Shown piece by piece: positions 20,201 through 29,640 of a stretch of 64,000 bases of DNA (position 1 is the first letter of the stretch; each line of letters starts with the position of its first letter). Origin of the DNA: Microglena sp. YARC (lineage: Eukaryota > Chlorophyta > Chlorophyceae > Chlamydomonadales > Chlamydomonadaceae); the NCBI GenBank assembly GCA_022414725.1, contig CM039464.1, positions 63,141,129 through 63,205,128 on the forward strand, in the 5' to 3' direction. The notes beneath the pieces were generated by a model. The model saw only the letters and a program-made list of their open reading frames with translations. It was not told the origin of the DNA and searched no databases. A program made the position numbers and the translations under genes.

Positions 20201-23200
20201 ATGGTACAGGCAATCAACATTGATACTTGCACTTGCAATCAATTGAACTTGCAATCAACTTGCACTTGCAAATTGATAAATCAATTGAATTGTACAGGCA
20301 ATCAACATTGATACAAACACATTTAAATTGAATGGTGCAGGCAATCAATCATCCAACCACCATGATTAATAATAATATTTGTTTCTATAGAAATTATAAT
20401 GCATATTGCTATATTACATATTATTATATGCTATGTTACATATTATATATACAATATATTGCTATCACTATCCATTCCTACCTGCGTGGAAGGGGGGAGA
20501 GGGAAAGGCGGTACCACCGTACCACCGTCAATATGTACCTCAGACCCAAACACACACCCACCCACCCCAACACACACATTCCTACCTGCGTGGAAGGGGG
20601 GAGAGGGAAAGGCGGTACTGCTGTACCACTGTCAAAATGTACCTCAGATCCCAACACACACATTCCTACCTGCTTGGAAGGGGGGAGAGGGAAAGGCGGT
20701 ACCACTGTACCACCGTCAATATGTACCTCAGACCCCAACACACCCACCCACCCCAACACACACATTCCTACCTGCGTGAAAGGGGGGGGAGGGAAAGGCG
20801 GTACTGCTGTGGCCCAATGGGTTCCACAGCTCACCGTCCTTCACGCCCACCAGGGGATCCAGCAGGATGTTGGCGCACTTGAGGTCAAAGTGGACTACTG
20901 AGTTGTTGACGAGGAGCTTGAGGGAATCCACCACCTGAAGGGTGGTTAGGTGTGGATTGGTTGGGTTGGGGCATGGTTTAGTTCATTGGTTTGGCTAGAT
21001 TTGGCTAGATTTTGATAGGTTAGGGCAGGGGTTCCAGCAGGATGTTGGCGCACTTGAGGTCAAAGTGGACCACTGAGTTGAAGACGAGGAGCTTGAAGGA
21101 TTCCACCACCTGTAAGGGTGGTTAGGTGTGGATTGGCTGGTTTGGGACATGGTTAAGTTCATTGGTTTTGACTATATTTGGATAGGTTTGGATAGGTTTG
21201 GACAGTAGGTCCAGCAGGATGTTGGCGCATTTGAGGTCGAAGCGGACCACTGAGTTGTCGCCGAGGAGCTTGAGGGACTCCACCATCTGGGCGGTTTGGT
21301 GTGGATTGGTTGGGTTGGAACATGATTTACTTCATTGGTTTTGGCTAGATTCGGCTAGATTTGGATACATTATCATAGGTTAAGATCGAGGGTTCTGCAG
21401 TATGTTGGCGCACTTGAGGACAAAGTGGACTACTGAGTTGTTGACGAGGAGCTTCAGGGACTCCACCACCTGAATGGTTGTTTGGTGTGGATTGGTTGGA
21501 TTGGGACATGGTTTGGTTCATAGGTTTTGGCAAGATTTGGCTATATTTGGATAGGTTTAGATAGGGGGTCCAGCAGGATGTTGGCGCACTTGAGGTCAAA
21601 GTGGACTTCTTTTTTGTTGCAAGGAGCTTCAGGAACTCCACCACCTGCGAAAGTGGTTAGGTGTGGATTGGTTGGATTGGGACATGATTTAGTTCAGTGG
21701 TTTGGGCTAGATTTGGATATATTTGGATATATTTGGACTGTAGGTCCAGCAGGATGTTGGCGCACTTCAGGTCAAAGTGGGCTACTGAGTTGTTGACGAG
21801 GAACTTGAGGGACTCCACTGCTATACGTAGCTGTCGCTACTCTTGTCCCCATATTGCCCCAAATTGCCGCTATATAAAACCCATATCTAGGGCCCTTCAT
21901 GGCCCTAACAAGCTATAAAACGCTGTCCCTGGAGGAGGCAAAACCCCATAAAGCTATAAAAAACTTTCTGAACTGGAAAAAAACTGGAGAAGAGATGAGG
22001 CAGATAACTGGATCCCAGCGACTCTCTATCAAAATAATATAAAGATAAATTTATTTCATAGAACAACCAAAACATCACCAAACCTGCTGTAAGATGGAGA
22101 GGTAGAGAAGAGCCGAGGCAGGTTATTGGATCCTTGCGACTGTTTCTGCCAAAGTTATTCCATAGAACAATTAATCACCACCCTACCCGCTGTAAGATGG
22201 AGAGGTATAGAACAGCCTAGGCAGGGTTACTAGGTCCCTGCGTCTGTCTCAGGCAAAATAATACGTAGATACATTTATTTGACATAACTATTAATCACCA
22301 CCCTACCTGCTGTAAGATGGAGAGGTATAGAACAGCCTAGGCAGGGTTACTAGGTCCCTGCGTCTGTCTCAGGCAAAATAATACGTAGATACATTTATTT
22401 GACAGAACTATTAATCACCACCCTACCTGCTGTAAGATGGAGAGGTATAGAACAGCCTAGGCAGGGTTACTAGGTCCCTGCGTCTGTCTCAGGCAAAATA
22501 ATATGTAGATACATTTATTTGACAGAACTATTAATCACCACCCTACCTGCTGTAAGATGGAGAGGTATAGAACAGCCTAGGCAGGGTTACTAGGTCCCTG
22601 CGTCTGTCTCAGGCAAAATAATATGTAGATACATTTATTTGACATAACTATTAATTGCCACCCTATCTGCTGTAAGATGGAGAGGTATAGAACAGCTGAG
22701 GCAGGGTTACTAGGTCCCTGCGTCTGTCTCAGCCTCCACTCTGCCAGGGAGCATCTGTACCGACGCATCACTATCCAGTACGACTCCCCAGTGATGCCAT
22801 AGTCGATGAGCTGGCAGATGCCAGGGTGGCCACGGAAGCGCTCTAGAATCGCCAGCTCTCCGTACACATCCTGCAAGATACTACGGTCTGATTCAGGGCC
22901 TGCCAGTTCAATGGCCTTGATCATGACCTGTGCCTGGGTGGTGTTCACGGGTAGACTGCTTTTGGTTTCGGAGCTCCTGCTAGGCGGTACGTACTTCGAA
23001 CGGTAGATGTTGCCCGAGGCCCCCCTGGCGTGGAACTGGAGGTTCGCAAACCTACTGGGGTCAAATAGACCGCGGGACAGCAGGCGCAATAGCCTTGAGG
23101 CAGGGGTACGCGGTGTGCTGGCCATATCTGTCATGCCCCCCTCTCCTGCTGGCTTGACATCAGGTGCTGCCCTGGCATCTAGCTGGCGTGACACGTCAGC

Positions 23201-25644
23201 AGCGATCTTCACCCCGGCTTCGGAGCTGAGGTGCCAGGTGAGCAGGTACTCCAGCCCACCTGTCCGCCCTCCTTCACTTCCCAGGACCTTGTTCAGTGCC
23301 ACAAGGTCCAGGTCACCCGTAGCCGAGGGGGTGATGAGCGAGCTCAATACCATTCGGACCATGAGTGCATGCAGGGTGGCGTCCTTGTACAACAATCGTG
23401 TGGACAGCATGCGCTCATAGGCGTGCAACCCCGTCGTGGCTTCGGAGCCCGCCTCAGGGGACCTCGATGAATCGCCCATCGCCATGGCCTTGCGCTTCTC
23501 CATTGCGCAGTCTGTCCATGGGGTTTATGGGGTGTGTGGGGTTTGTGGGATATGTCTCGTGTGGTATAGTTTATGGGGTGTTTGGGGTTTATTGGGTATG
23601 GTTTATGTGGTTTATGTGGTTTATGGGGGTTACAGGGTATGGTTCATGAAGATGTGTATGGAATTTATAGGGTTTATGGGGTACGGTTTACGGGGGTTAT
23701 GAGGTGTGGTTTATGGGGTATGATTCATGAAGTGGTTTATGGCATTCACCCACCACTCCATGCTGCAGTGGCGAAGACAGTTCCAAGCCCTGGCCCACCG
23801 CTGGAGTGGCGCTGGGTGACCACAGGGAGGGTGGTGGAGGTGGGGAAGCGACTACTGCTGCCCGCTGCGCCATCAGGGAGGCCACTGAGATTCAACAGGG
23901 GAACAACAGAGGCCTGCTGCTCAGCAGATGACTCATCTGTCCGCCCAGCTGCGCCTACTCCTGCCCCTGCTCCTGTCACTGTTACAGTCCCAGGTACTGG
24001 TCCCCCAGGGGGCAAGGCCCCCCCCATGGTTGGGGTGGTGGTGGTACCCCTGGCGCTGGACTCTTTGCTGTCATTCTTACTTGCCCAGGCATTTGCCGGG
24101 GCCCCCCCAGCTGCCCCCTTGCGGGCCGAGCTCTGGGGGGAGGAGTCTGTTGCGGGCTTGAGGGGGGCCTGGCAAAGTGGCGTGGCGTGGGAATGGTGCA
24201 GCAAGGAGGTGCTAGCTGTCCCGCTAGGCTCCCGCTCCAGCTCCATTTGAGGGAGGGTAGAGGGTAGGCTCTCTGAGCCTAGCTCGCTTGAGCTGGGCAG
24301 AGCAGGGCAGGAGGGGGGTCCCTGCTTCGGTATGTTGGTATATTCGGACGCGCTCAATCGGGACATGCCCAGGGTGGATGAGGAGGTTAGGACCGAGCCA
24401 AAGGCGCCCCCAGGTGGCTTGGACAGGACCCTGCTTGAGGCGATTGAGCGCACACTGGCGAGGGAAAGCTTAGGCACTGGTGGCCTGCCACTTATGTCCC
24501 GACCACTGGCAGCGGCACTGCCCGTAGTAGAGCTGGGAGCGCGGTTGAGTGAGAGGGCGGGGATGAGGGGCATGCGTGGGCGTGGGGGGGTGGGGGAGGG
24601 CTCAGCCAGAGCTGAATTGGAGCTAGCGATGGGGGTGGACAGCAAACGTAGGCCCTCTTCATCATATTCAAAGCCTTTCAGCTCAATAGAATGGCCTGCC
24701 TCCTCCATCGCCATCAGTCTCTCCACGTCTTCGTTCATATCCCCTGAGAAAGTGAAGTTTGTGTGGGAACTGGTACCCCCTGCTCCCTCCGCTGCATCCA
24801 GCTGCTTCACAGCTTCCACCCTGCTACTAGCAGGGGGGGCTAGGACTGTAAATGGCCCGCCCCCATGCCGCCGTTGGGCCCCTGGTGCTATTGGTACCAA
24901 ACTGATATTGTCATAGTCACTGTCGCTTCCACTGTCAGAGCCGCTGCTTGACAGCTCATCGTCCGAGCTGCCAGACTGGCATGGCCTGCCACTGGCCAGC
25001 CCATCCGGTCTCGGAGTTGGCAAACTAAGCACCTCAGCTTCTAGAGCTAGCTGCCGTACCAGGAAATCAAGCAGGCCCAACTCCCGCATGCGTACACGCA
25101 CCGCGCGGTCGTCACTGGTGCTCAGGGCACATAGCAGGTCCATGTGGATGTGACAGAGTTGAGCTGCAGCGCTTGCTGGATCCCCTTGAGATGCGAGGTA
25201 GTACCTGTAGAGTGGAGGGTTGGAGGGGGATAGAGGGGAGGGTTGGAGGGTTGGAGGGGGAATAGAGGGGGAAGGAGGGGGGATAGAGGGTAGGGTTGGA
25301 GGGTTGGAGGGGGAGGGTTAGAGGGGAGGGTTGGAGGCTGGGTTGTGCATACAGCTTGAGCTAGAGAGTACGGAGAGAGGGTAAGGAGAGAGTGACAGAG
25401 TTGAGCTGCAGCACTTGCTGGATCCCCTTGAGATGCGAGGTAGTACCTGTGGAGGGGAAGTTGGGTTGTGCATACAGGTGGGGAGGGGAGGGTTGTGGGA
25501 GGGAGGGGAGGGTTGTGCATACAGCTTGAGCTAGAGAGTAAGGATGGTTGGGGAGGGAGGGGAGGGTTGGGAGGGTTGGGGAGGTAGAGAGGAGGTTGGG
25601 TTGTGCATATAGCTTGAGCTAGAGAGTAAGGAGAGAGGGGTGGG

Positions 25645-25718
<74 letters not shown>

Positions 25719-28502
25719 AGAGCAAGGGGAAGAGAAATATAGAGAGAGAGAAAGAGAGAGAGGGGCGGGCGGGCGTGGGGTGGGGGTGGGGGGTGGGGGT
25801 GGGGGGGCACAAATATATTGAGCTGAATGGCCCTTGTAATACTGGCACCTGGTATTGAACTACCCCAGGATCTATAAGCAACACAAAACACACCGTGCAG
25901 GGCAGCTTGTCTTTTTGTGCATCTTCGGCCACTCAAGGATCTTTAGCCAACATGCAATATTTGTGTGCGTCAGCCTGAACATCAACCACCACCATCAGCA
26001 GCAGCAGCATCGTCCTCGTCATCATCATCATTACCTGGCAGACTCAGTAGCATGCACTTGCGTGTAGTGGGCAGCAATCGCCGCTGGTGCTGAAGCAGCT
26101 GCTGACAAGTTCGAATCCGACGATGCTATGAGTGCTGGTGAGGCCCTCCCCCCGCTCTCACCCTCACCCTGTCCGTAAACCGCAGCCAGGCCCTGGGCTT
26201 TCCGGGCTTGTGCTTTAGGGTCCAGGAGCAGGCTAAGTCCTGACTGGAGCCCAAAGAGTTGCTTAAGTAGGCGCAAGGCGTGGAGTTGTACCGCCAACGT
26301 CTTTTCTGACATGGCTTGGTCTAAGACGCGGGGGATGGCTCCCCCTGTGCGAGGGTCTAACAGGGCGACCAGGTGCGGGGTGCATATGTGGACACCTGAG
26401 GAGGGAAAGGTGGTTGGGAGGGAAAGGTGGTTGGGAGGGAAAGGTGGTTGGGAGGGAAAGGTGGTTGGGAGGGAAAGGTGGTTGGGAGGGAAAGGTGGTT
26501 GGGAGGGAAAGATGGTTGGGAGGGAAAGGCGGTTGGGAGGGAAAGGTGGTTGGGAGGGAAAGGTGGTTGGGAGGGAAAGGTGGTTGGGAGGGAAAGGTGG
26601 TTGGGAGGGAAAGATGGTTGGGAGGGAAAGGTGGTTGGGAGGGAGGGGGTAGGGTCTGGGATGGCTTAGGGTCTGGGATGGCTTAGGGTCTGGGATGGCT
26701 TGGGGTCTGGGATGGCTTAGGGTCTGGGATGGCTTAGGGTCTGGGATGGCTTGGGGTCTGGGATGGCTTGGGTTCTGGGATGGCTTAGGTTCTGGGATGG
26801 CTTAGGTTCTGGGATGGCTTGGGGCCTGGTATGGCTTAGGGTCTGGGATGGCTTAGGGTCTGGGATGGCTTAGGGTCTGGGATGGCTTGGGGTCTGGGAT
26901 GGCTTAGGGTCTGGGATGGCTTAGGGTCTGGGATGACTTGGGGTCTGGGATGGCTTAGGGTCTGGGATGGCTTAGGGTCTGGGATGGAGATGGCTTAGGG
27001 GATAGGATAGGGGCTGGGCTTGGATGGTTGGGTGGGCAGGATGACAGCGGGGGTATGGGGTGGTTGGGCTGTTGGCAAGGGCCTGATGAGTAGCGTGATA
27101 AAGTGAATAGCTAGTGTTCTTGGGTGGGTAGGATGGGATAGGGCAGGGATGAAATTATACCACCACCTAATGACGCCATGGGGTGGGTGGGATGGCAAGG
27201 GAAGCAAGGGGTGGTCGGGTGTTTGACAAGGACAGTTGAAAAGCAGTGATCAAGTATCAGGTAGCACTCAAGTTCAGAGGCACTAGGCTGGGTAGCCACA
27301 AACTTGATGAGCAGTGTGATGAGGTGGATGACTAGTTTTGTTGGGCGGGCGGGATGGGATGGGGCAGGGATGAAATGATATTACCACATAATAACGCCAT
27401 GGGGTGGGTGAGATGACTTGACTAATGACGCCATGAGGTGGGAGGGATGATATGAATAATGACGCCATGGGGTGGGTAGGATGGCAGGGGGGGCATGCGG
27501 GCATGCGGGGGGGGGGGGGGGGGGGGGGAGTTTGGCAAGGGCAGTTGAGATGCAGTGATCAAGTATCAGGTGGCACTCACGTTCAGAGGCACTAGGCTGC
27601 GTAGCCACAAACTTGATGAGCAGTGTGATGAGGTGGATGACTAGTTTTGTTGGGTGGGCGGGATGGGATGGGGCAGGGATGAAATGATATTACCACCTAA
27701 TAACGCCATGAGGTGGGTGAGATGACTTCACTAATGACGCCATGAGGTGGGAGGGATGACATGAATAATGACGCCATGGGGTGGGTAGGATGGCAGGAGG
27801 GGCATGGGGGGGGGGGGGGGGGGCATGGAGTGGTTGGGCGTTTGGCAAGGGCAGTTGAGATGCGGTGATCAAGTATCAGGTAGTACTCACGTTCAGAGGC
27901 ACTAGGCTGGGTAGCCACGAACTTGATGAGTAGTGTGATGAAGGCCATGAGCTGCATGGCTGCGGCAATCGGCTCGTGACTACCCTCACCACAAGCCTCT
28001 CTGTAGCTGGTACTGAACAACACTAGCCCCAGGGCCTGGACACACATATCTAAGAATTCGCTGCGTATCAACAGCTGTGCCAGGCTGTGGACCAAGGTGA
28101 ACGCTGAGCTGGCATGCGTCTGACTGCCCCCTTTGCTGGCTGCTGGGGGCGGGGTAGCTAAAGTGTGGCTAGCAGCCGAGTCGCGGCGGGCAGAGGAGGG
28201 CTTAACTGGCGTGGCGGTAGCAGATCTAGCGGAGGAAGAACCTGGGCGGAAGCTGCAGGAGTGTAATACCAACGCCTGATACACTTTCAGCAGCGCAAGC
28301 AGTGCATTCACAGCCCCAGGGGTCCAGTAGCGCACGTGTCCACATGACCTAATTAGGAACTCTGACTGCGCCAGAGCCATGCCAGCTTGGTACAGCGCCA
28401 GGGTGGCGGCAGCCTGGCCATGTGCTTGGGGACTGGAGGCTTGCTCCAACCACATTAACAGATCTCCCAGCAGCTGTTCCACTCGGTTCATAACATCAGG
28501 AC
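17280..28502 (-). CDS. Multi-exon protein kinase with armadillo-like N-terminal region (5' end missing)
   Basis: Exons on the minus strand, chosen from splice sites with phases that fit: 28,502-27,891; 26,395-26,035; 25,204-23,754; 23,511-22,667; 20,934-20,835; 19,227-18,977; 17,501-17,280 (stop TGA). This gives about 1,280 codons; earlier exons were not found. Exons 1-3 start with Leu-rich helices resembling ARM/HEAT repeats (VALLDPRTGGAIPRVLD, LLKQLFGLQSGLSLLLDP), then a long Ser/Pro/Gly-rich linker. The kinase domain spans exons 4-7: GASGNIYRSKY (Gly loop), VMIKAIEL (Lys), HFDLKCANILLDP (catalytic loop, Arg of HRD replaced by Phe), DFGEA, GTEVYKSPEM, SDVWSFGCLAYELL, NPLHRPS. HFDLKCxN with GTExxKSPEM resembles unusual protist kinases. 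It is probably a Ser/Thr kinase with unknown target. The exon 4 donor reads AT, not GT. Confidence 0.8.
17500..17745 (+). repeat. Intronic TTAG tandem repeats with duplicated splice-acceptor motif
   Basis: Runs of TTAG/TTAGTTAG alternate with GGACCTGAGTGAAGCCGGGTGGTGG blocks at about 17,498, 17,578 and 17,663, and again at 17,950 and 18,082. On the minus strand these blocks carry the acceptor of the last kinase exon. Confidence 0.8.
17770..17930. repeat. Fold-back element with telomere-like loop
   Basis: Two arms of about 55-60 bp (17,770-17,835 and 17,872-17,930) are near reverse complements, sharing GGGAAGCTACCCT, GCATCCACAAGCCAGATC and CCTAGTGGG-type ends. The 36-bp loop is GGGTTTAGGGTTTAGG then TAGGGTTTAGGG, i.e. 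plant-type TTTAGGG telomere repeats. It lies in the last kinase intron. Confidence 0.8.
18138..18330 (+). repeat. Repeat family R2, copy 2
   Basis: Shares CGCTATATATAGCGATCGC, AGTTTTGACCCCGTTTTGG and the CTTTCAGATTTG tail with 15,740-15,820, but holds about 100 bp more (including ACGCTGTCCCTGAAGGAGGC, also found near 21,920). It joins directly onto a duplicated kinase exon copy at 18,333. Confidence 0.7.
18333..19100 (-). repeat. Three tandem copies of the kinase subdomain IX exon part
   Basis: Copies end near 18,977 (the modelled exon), 18,696 and 18,340. Each encodes AAVQVSGAGMASDVWSFGCLAYELLSGK or a diverged form: SDVWSFRCLAFDLLSGK in the middle copy, SDVGSFECLAFELLSGK in the last. The first two keep a GT donor after AAG (GTAGGG, GTAGAG); the third has TTCAGT and no donor. 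Between copies are GAGGAG-rich (Glu-coding) minisatellites at 18,440-18,660 and 18,800-18,960. Confidence 0.85.
19240..19860 (-). repeat. Intronic TTTGGATAGG / TATTGGGGAATAT tandem repeats
   Basis: Intron of the kinase gene, made of GGATAGGTTTGGATAGGTTGGCTT and TTTTGATATATTGGGGAATA units. Read in minus frames it looks like open Tyr/Pro/Asn-rich sequence, but this is repeat composition, not a gene. Confidence 0.85.
19400..19475 (-). repeat. Decayed duplicate of the kinase activation-segment exon
   Basis: The minus strand reads ELAYFIEARLYHSREEAFTAT, matching VLTDFGEARSYRSKDEAFTAR of the exon at 19,227-18,977. DFG has become YFI, so the copy could not serve as a working activation segment. The upstream CCACGCAG acceptor-like sequence is also repeated. 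Confidence 0.75.
20180..20345 (+). repeat. Intronic duplicated AATTGAATGGTACAGGCAATCAAC block
   Basis: Two to three copies of TTTAAATTGAATGGT[AG]CAGGC and AATCAACATTGATAC with CAATTGA spacers. 19,865-20,100 next to it is GCGC-rich, similar in composition to the MITE at 4,433, but no clear ends were found. Confidence 0.6.
20478..20800 (+). repeat. Intronic minisatellite, four units of about 85-100 bp
   Basis: Each unit holds ATTCCTACCTGCGTGGAAGG, GGGAGAGGGAAAGGCGGTAC and TATGTACCTCAGA-CC-CAACACAC. It lies in the intron between the catalytic-loop and activation-segment exons. Confidence 0.9.
20835..21830 (-). repeat. Six tandem copies of the kinase catalytic-loop exon
   Basis: With a period of about 180 bp, copies centre near 20,890 (modelled exon), 21,070, 21,250, 21,430, 21,605 and 21,785. 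Each minus-strand copy reads VVESLKLLVNNSVVHFDLKCANILLDP or a variant, with an upstream CAG acceptor. Variants: copy 2 FNSVVHFDLKC; copy 3 VVRFDLKC (acceptor CAG then ATG); copy 4 HFVLKC (catalytic Asp lost); copy 5 frameshifted; copy 6 VAHFDLKC. Only the first continues into LVGVKDG with a GTGAGC donor. The spacers are GGATTGGTTGGGTTGGGACATGG-type intron repeats. Confidence 0.92.
21858..21985 (+). repeat. Repeat family R2, diverged copy 3
   Basis: Shares CGCTATATA, ACGCTGTCCCTGGAGGAGGC, CATAAAGCTA and AAAAAACTTTCTGAA with 18,138-18,330. It lies between the two blocks of duplicated exons. Confidence 0.6.
21975..22735 (-). repeat. 120-bp tandem repeat of the kinase subdomain V-VI exon end and donor
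   Basis: Units begin at about 22,188, 22,308, 22,428, 22,548 and 22,668 with exact 120-bp spacing; two more diverged units lie at about 21,975 and 22,084. On the minus strand each encodes QTQGPSNPA-AVLYLSILQQ then intron. The unit at 22,668 is part of the open exon (CCTCAGCT, Ser) but its donor is ATAGGG. The 120-bp units keep a GTAGGG or GTGGGT-type site after CAGCAG/CAGCGG but carry CCTAGGCT, an in-frame TAG. Confidence 0.93.
25389..25455 (-). repeat. Duplicate of the 5' end of kinase exon 3
   Basis: Repeats 25,148-25,210 almost exactly (YYLASQGDPASAAAQLCH on the minus strand, with a CCACAG acceptor). Around it, 25,200-25,640 is GGGAGGGTTGGAGG-type intronic minisatellite with three copies of TTGTGCATACAGCTTGAGCT. 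Confidence 0.85.
25641..25760 (+). repeat. GA dinucleotide microsatellite
   Basis: A run of about 35 GA units, then imperfect GAGA/GGGGTG sequence to about 25,810. Intronic. Confidence 0.95.
26400..26995 (+). repeat. Two intronic minisatellites
   Basis: 26,402-26,650: about fourteen 17-bp units of AAAGGTGGTTGGGAGGG. 26,650-26,995: about twenty units of TCTGGGATGGCTTAGGG. All six frames are open in places only because of the repeat. Confidence 0.95.
27080..27890 (-). repeat. Tandem copies of the 3' end of kinase exon 1 with donor
   Basis: Units of about 310-320 bp carry FITLLIKFVATQPSASE followed by a donor region. The modelled exon ends at 27,891 (GTGAGT donor). Copy at about 27,560-27,640 keeps GTGAGT; copy at about 27,264-27,340 has TTGAGT; a fourth, partial copy is at about 27,085-27,120 (HFITLLIRPL). 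G runs at 27,508-27,528 and 27,807-27,822 are probably of uncertain length. Confidence 0.88.
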
Positions 28503-28575
28503 CTGCAATGGAGGAAGGAATGGTCAAGAAAGAGAAGAAGGAGGAGAAGGAGGAGAAGAGGTAGAAGAAGAGGCG

Positions 28576-28645
28576 GGAGGCCTGTTCCAACCACATTAAC
28601 AGATCTCCCAGCAGCTGTTCCACTCGGTTCATAACATCCATTCCT
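28576..28645 (-). repeat. Duplicate of the 5' end of kinase exon 1
   Basis: The minus strand reads MDVMNRVEQLLGDLLMWLEQAS after a TTTGCAG acceptor, nearly identical to the exon at 28,502-28,437. The copies are separated by an AGAAGGAGGAG-rich spacer. Either copy could be the one spliced. Confidence 0.85.
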
Positions 28646-28703
28646 GCAAAGCTCTTTCATCGGAAAGGTGGCGGCCGTCAGACATCTAGTGATGTGAGAT
28701 ATG

Positions 28704-28871
28704 TAGGGATCGGCAAATCATATGATACTGACTAAAGGCGAGTATGATATCATACAAATTGCATCATATAATATCGTAGATAAATGGTAACTTAAGCCTA
28801 GCAAGGCCACTGGCATCATATGATATCATTTGATGACATGCTATTATATGATATCATATTGCCTATCCCTA
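28704..28871 (+). mobile_element. hAT-like MITE, copy 2
   Basis: 168 bp with ends TAGGGATCGGCAA and TTGCCTATCCCTA. The 8-bp flanks GAGATATG and GATATATG agree at 7 of 8. It is about 80% like copy 1 at 16,389-16,561 and lies just upstream of the first recognised kinase exon. Confidence 0.82.
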
Positions 28872-29367
28872 GATATATGAAGGAGGGGGTGTACAACCAG
28901 GGTTGTTCGGGACGCTGCGTCCTCTGTCACAGACGCAACGTCGCAGGGTCCGTTGACCAGAAGGAAGGGTCCGTTGCGTTGCAGGACGCATGCTATACAA
29001 TTGGTTGCGTCTCAGGCAGCAGAGCTGGGGTTCCTCCTGAAGTCCCCTGTGTACGACCCCATGGTAACAGGCAGTGTAGGTTCCCAAGCTGAGTTGGTGG
29101 AACTCAAACGCATAAGTCAGCCATCAGTATAAGCGCATAAGTATCATTTAAATCATGCGCATAGCTCGAACTCCGGGCCCTTGTCAATTGCGATTTGTTG
29201 GGTTCAGTTCACCTGGGTTTGTTTTGTATACAGTCCTTTCCAATATTGAGGTTGGGCAAGTCTATTTAGCCTATTTGGCTACGCCTTTGCCGGCTAGACT
29301 GTAAACACACACATATAACAGCGAACTTGAAAACTAATCTCGGTATACCGCCTTTCTCATCGACACC
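28872..29367 (+). other. No gene seen; R1 repeat copy 3 at 29,162-29,314
   Basis: 28,900-29,000 is rich in GACGCAACG-like words. 29,162-29,314 is a diverged copy of the R1 family, sharing CGAACTC-GGGCCCTTG, GGTTGGGCAAGTC, TAGCCTATTTGGC and GACTGTAA-CA. No kinase exons were recognised here. Confidence 0.55.
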
Positions 29368-29640
29368 TGTAGTATTTCTTGCTTTTCGTAGACGATGGGG
29401 AAGAGACACAGTTGGTAGCGACACTGTTATTACAATGATGAGATGGCGGCAAGATGAACTTGACAGTATTGGTAGCTATCAGAGATGGCGGTACCAGGGC
29501 CTGCCTTAGCTTCAATATATCGGTCCTAGCTGGCGGATGGTATCCGCCAGTAGCTGGCCAGCGGCCCAGGGTCGAGAACCTGGCTGGGCATACACGTAAC
29601 CGGGGTTAGTATGGTACGACCAGTAAGTCGTACCATAACA
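29368..29640 (-). repeat. copia-2 3' LTR
   Basis: On the minus strand it starts TGTTATGGTAC and ends ATACTACA. It has a hairpin, GGCGGATGGTATCCGCC. The purine tract lies at 29,641-29,652 (minus GGTTTTGGGGGA). Confidence 0.92.

Noticed and set aside
20332..20901. Three overlapping plus-strand frames over 20.3-20.9 kb
   Set aside because: They read through a GGGAGAGGGAAAGG minisatellite in a kinase intron, antisense to the catalytic-loop exon.
26311..26686. Open frames coding WEGKVVGRERWLGGKG repeats
   Set aside because: A 17-bp minisatellite leaves all frames open; no start context or domain. It lies in a kinase intron.
28900..29000. GACGCAACG words suggesting a regulatory repeat
   Set aside because: Irregular, few copies, no symmetry; could be chance.
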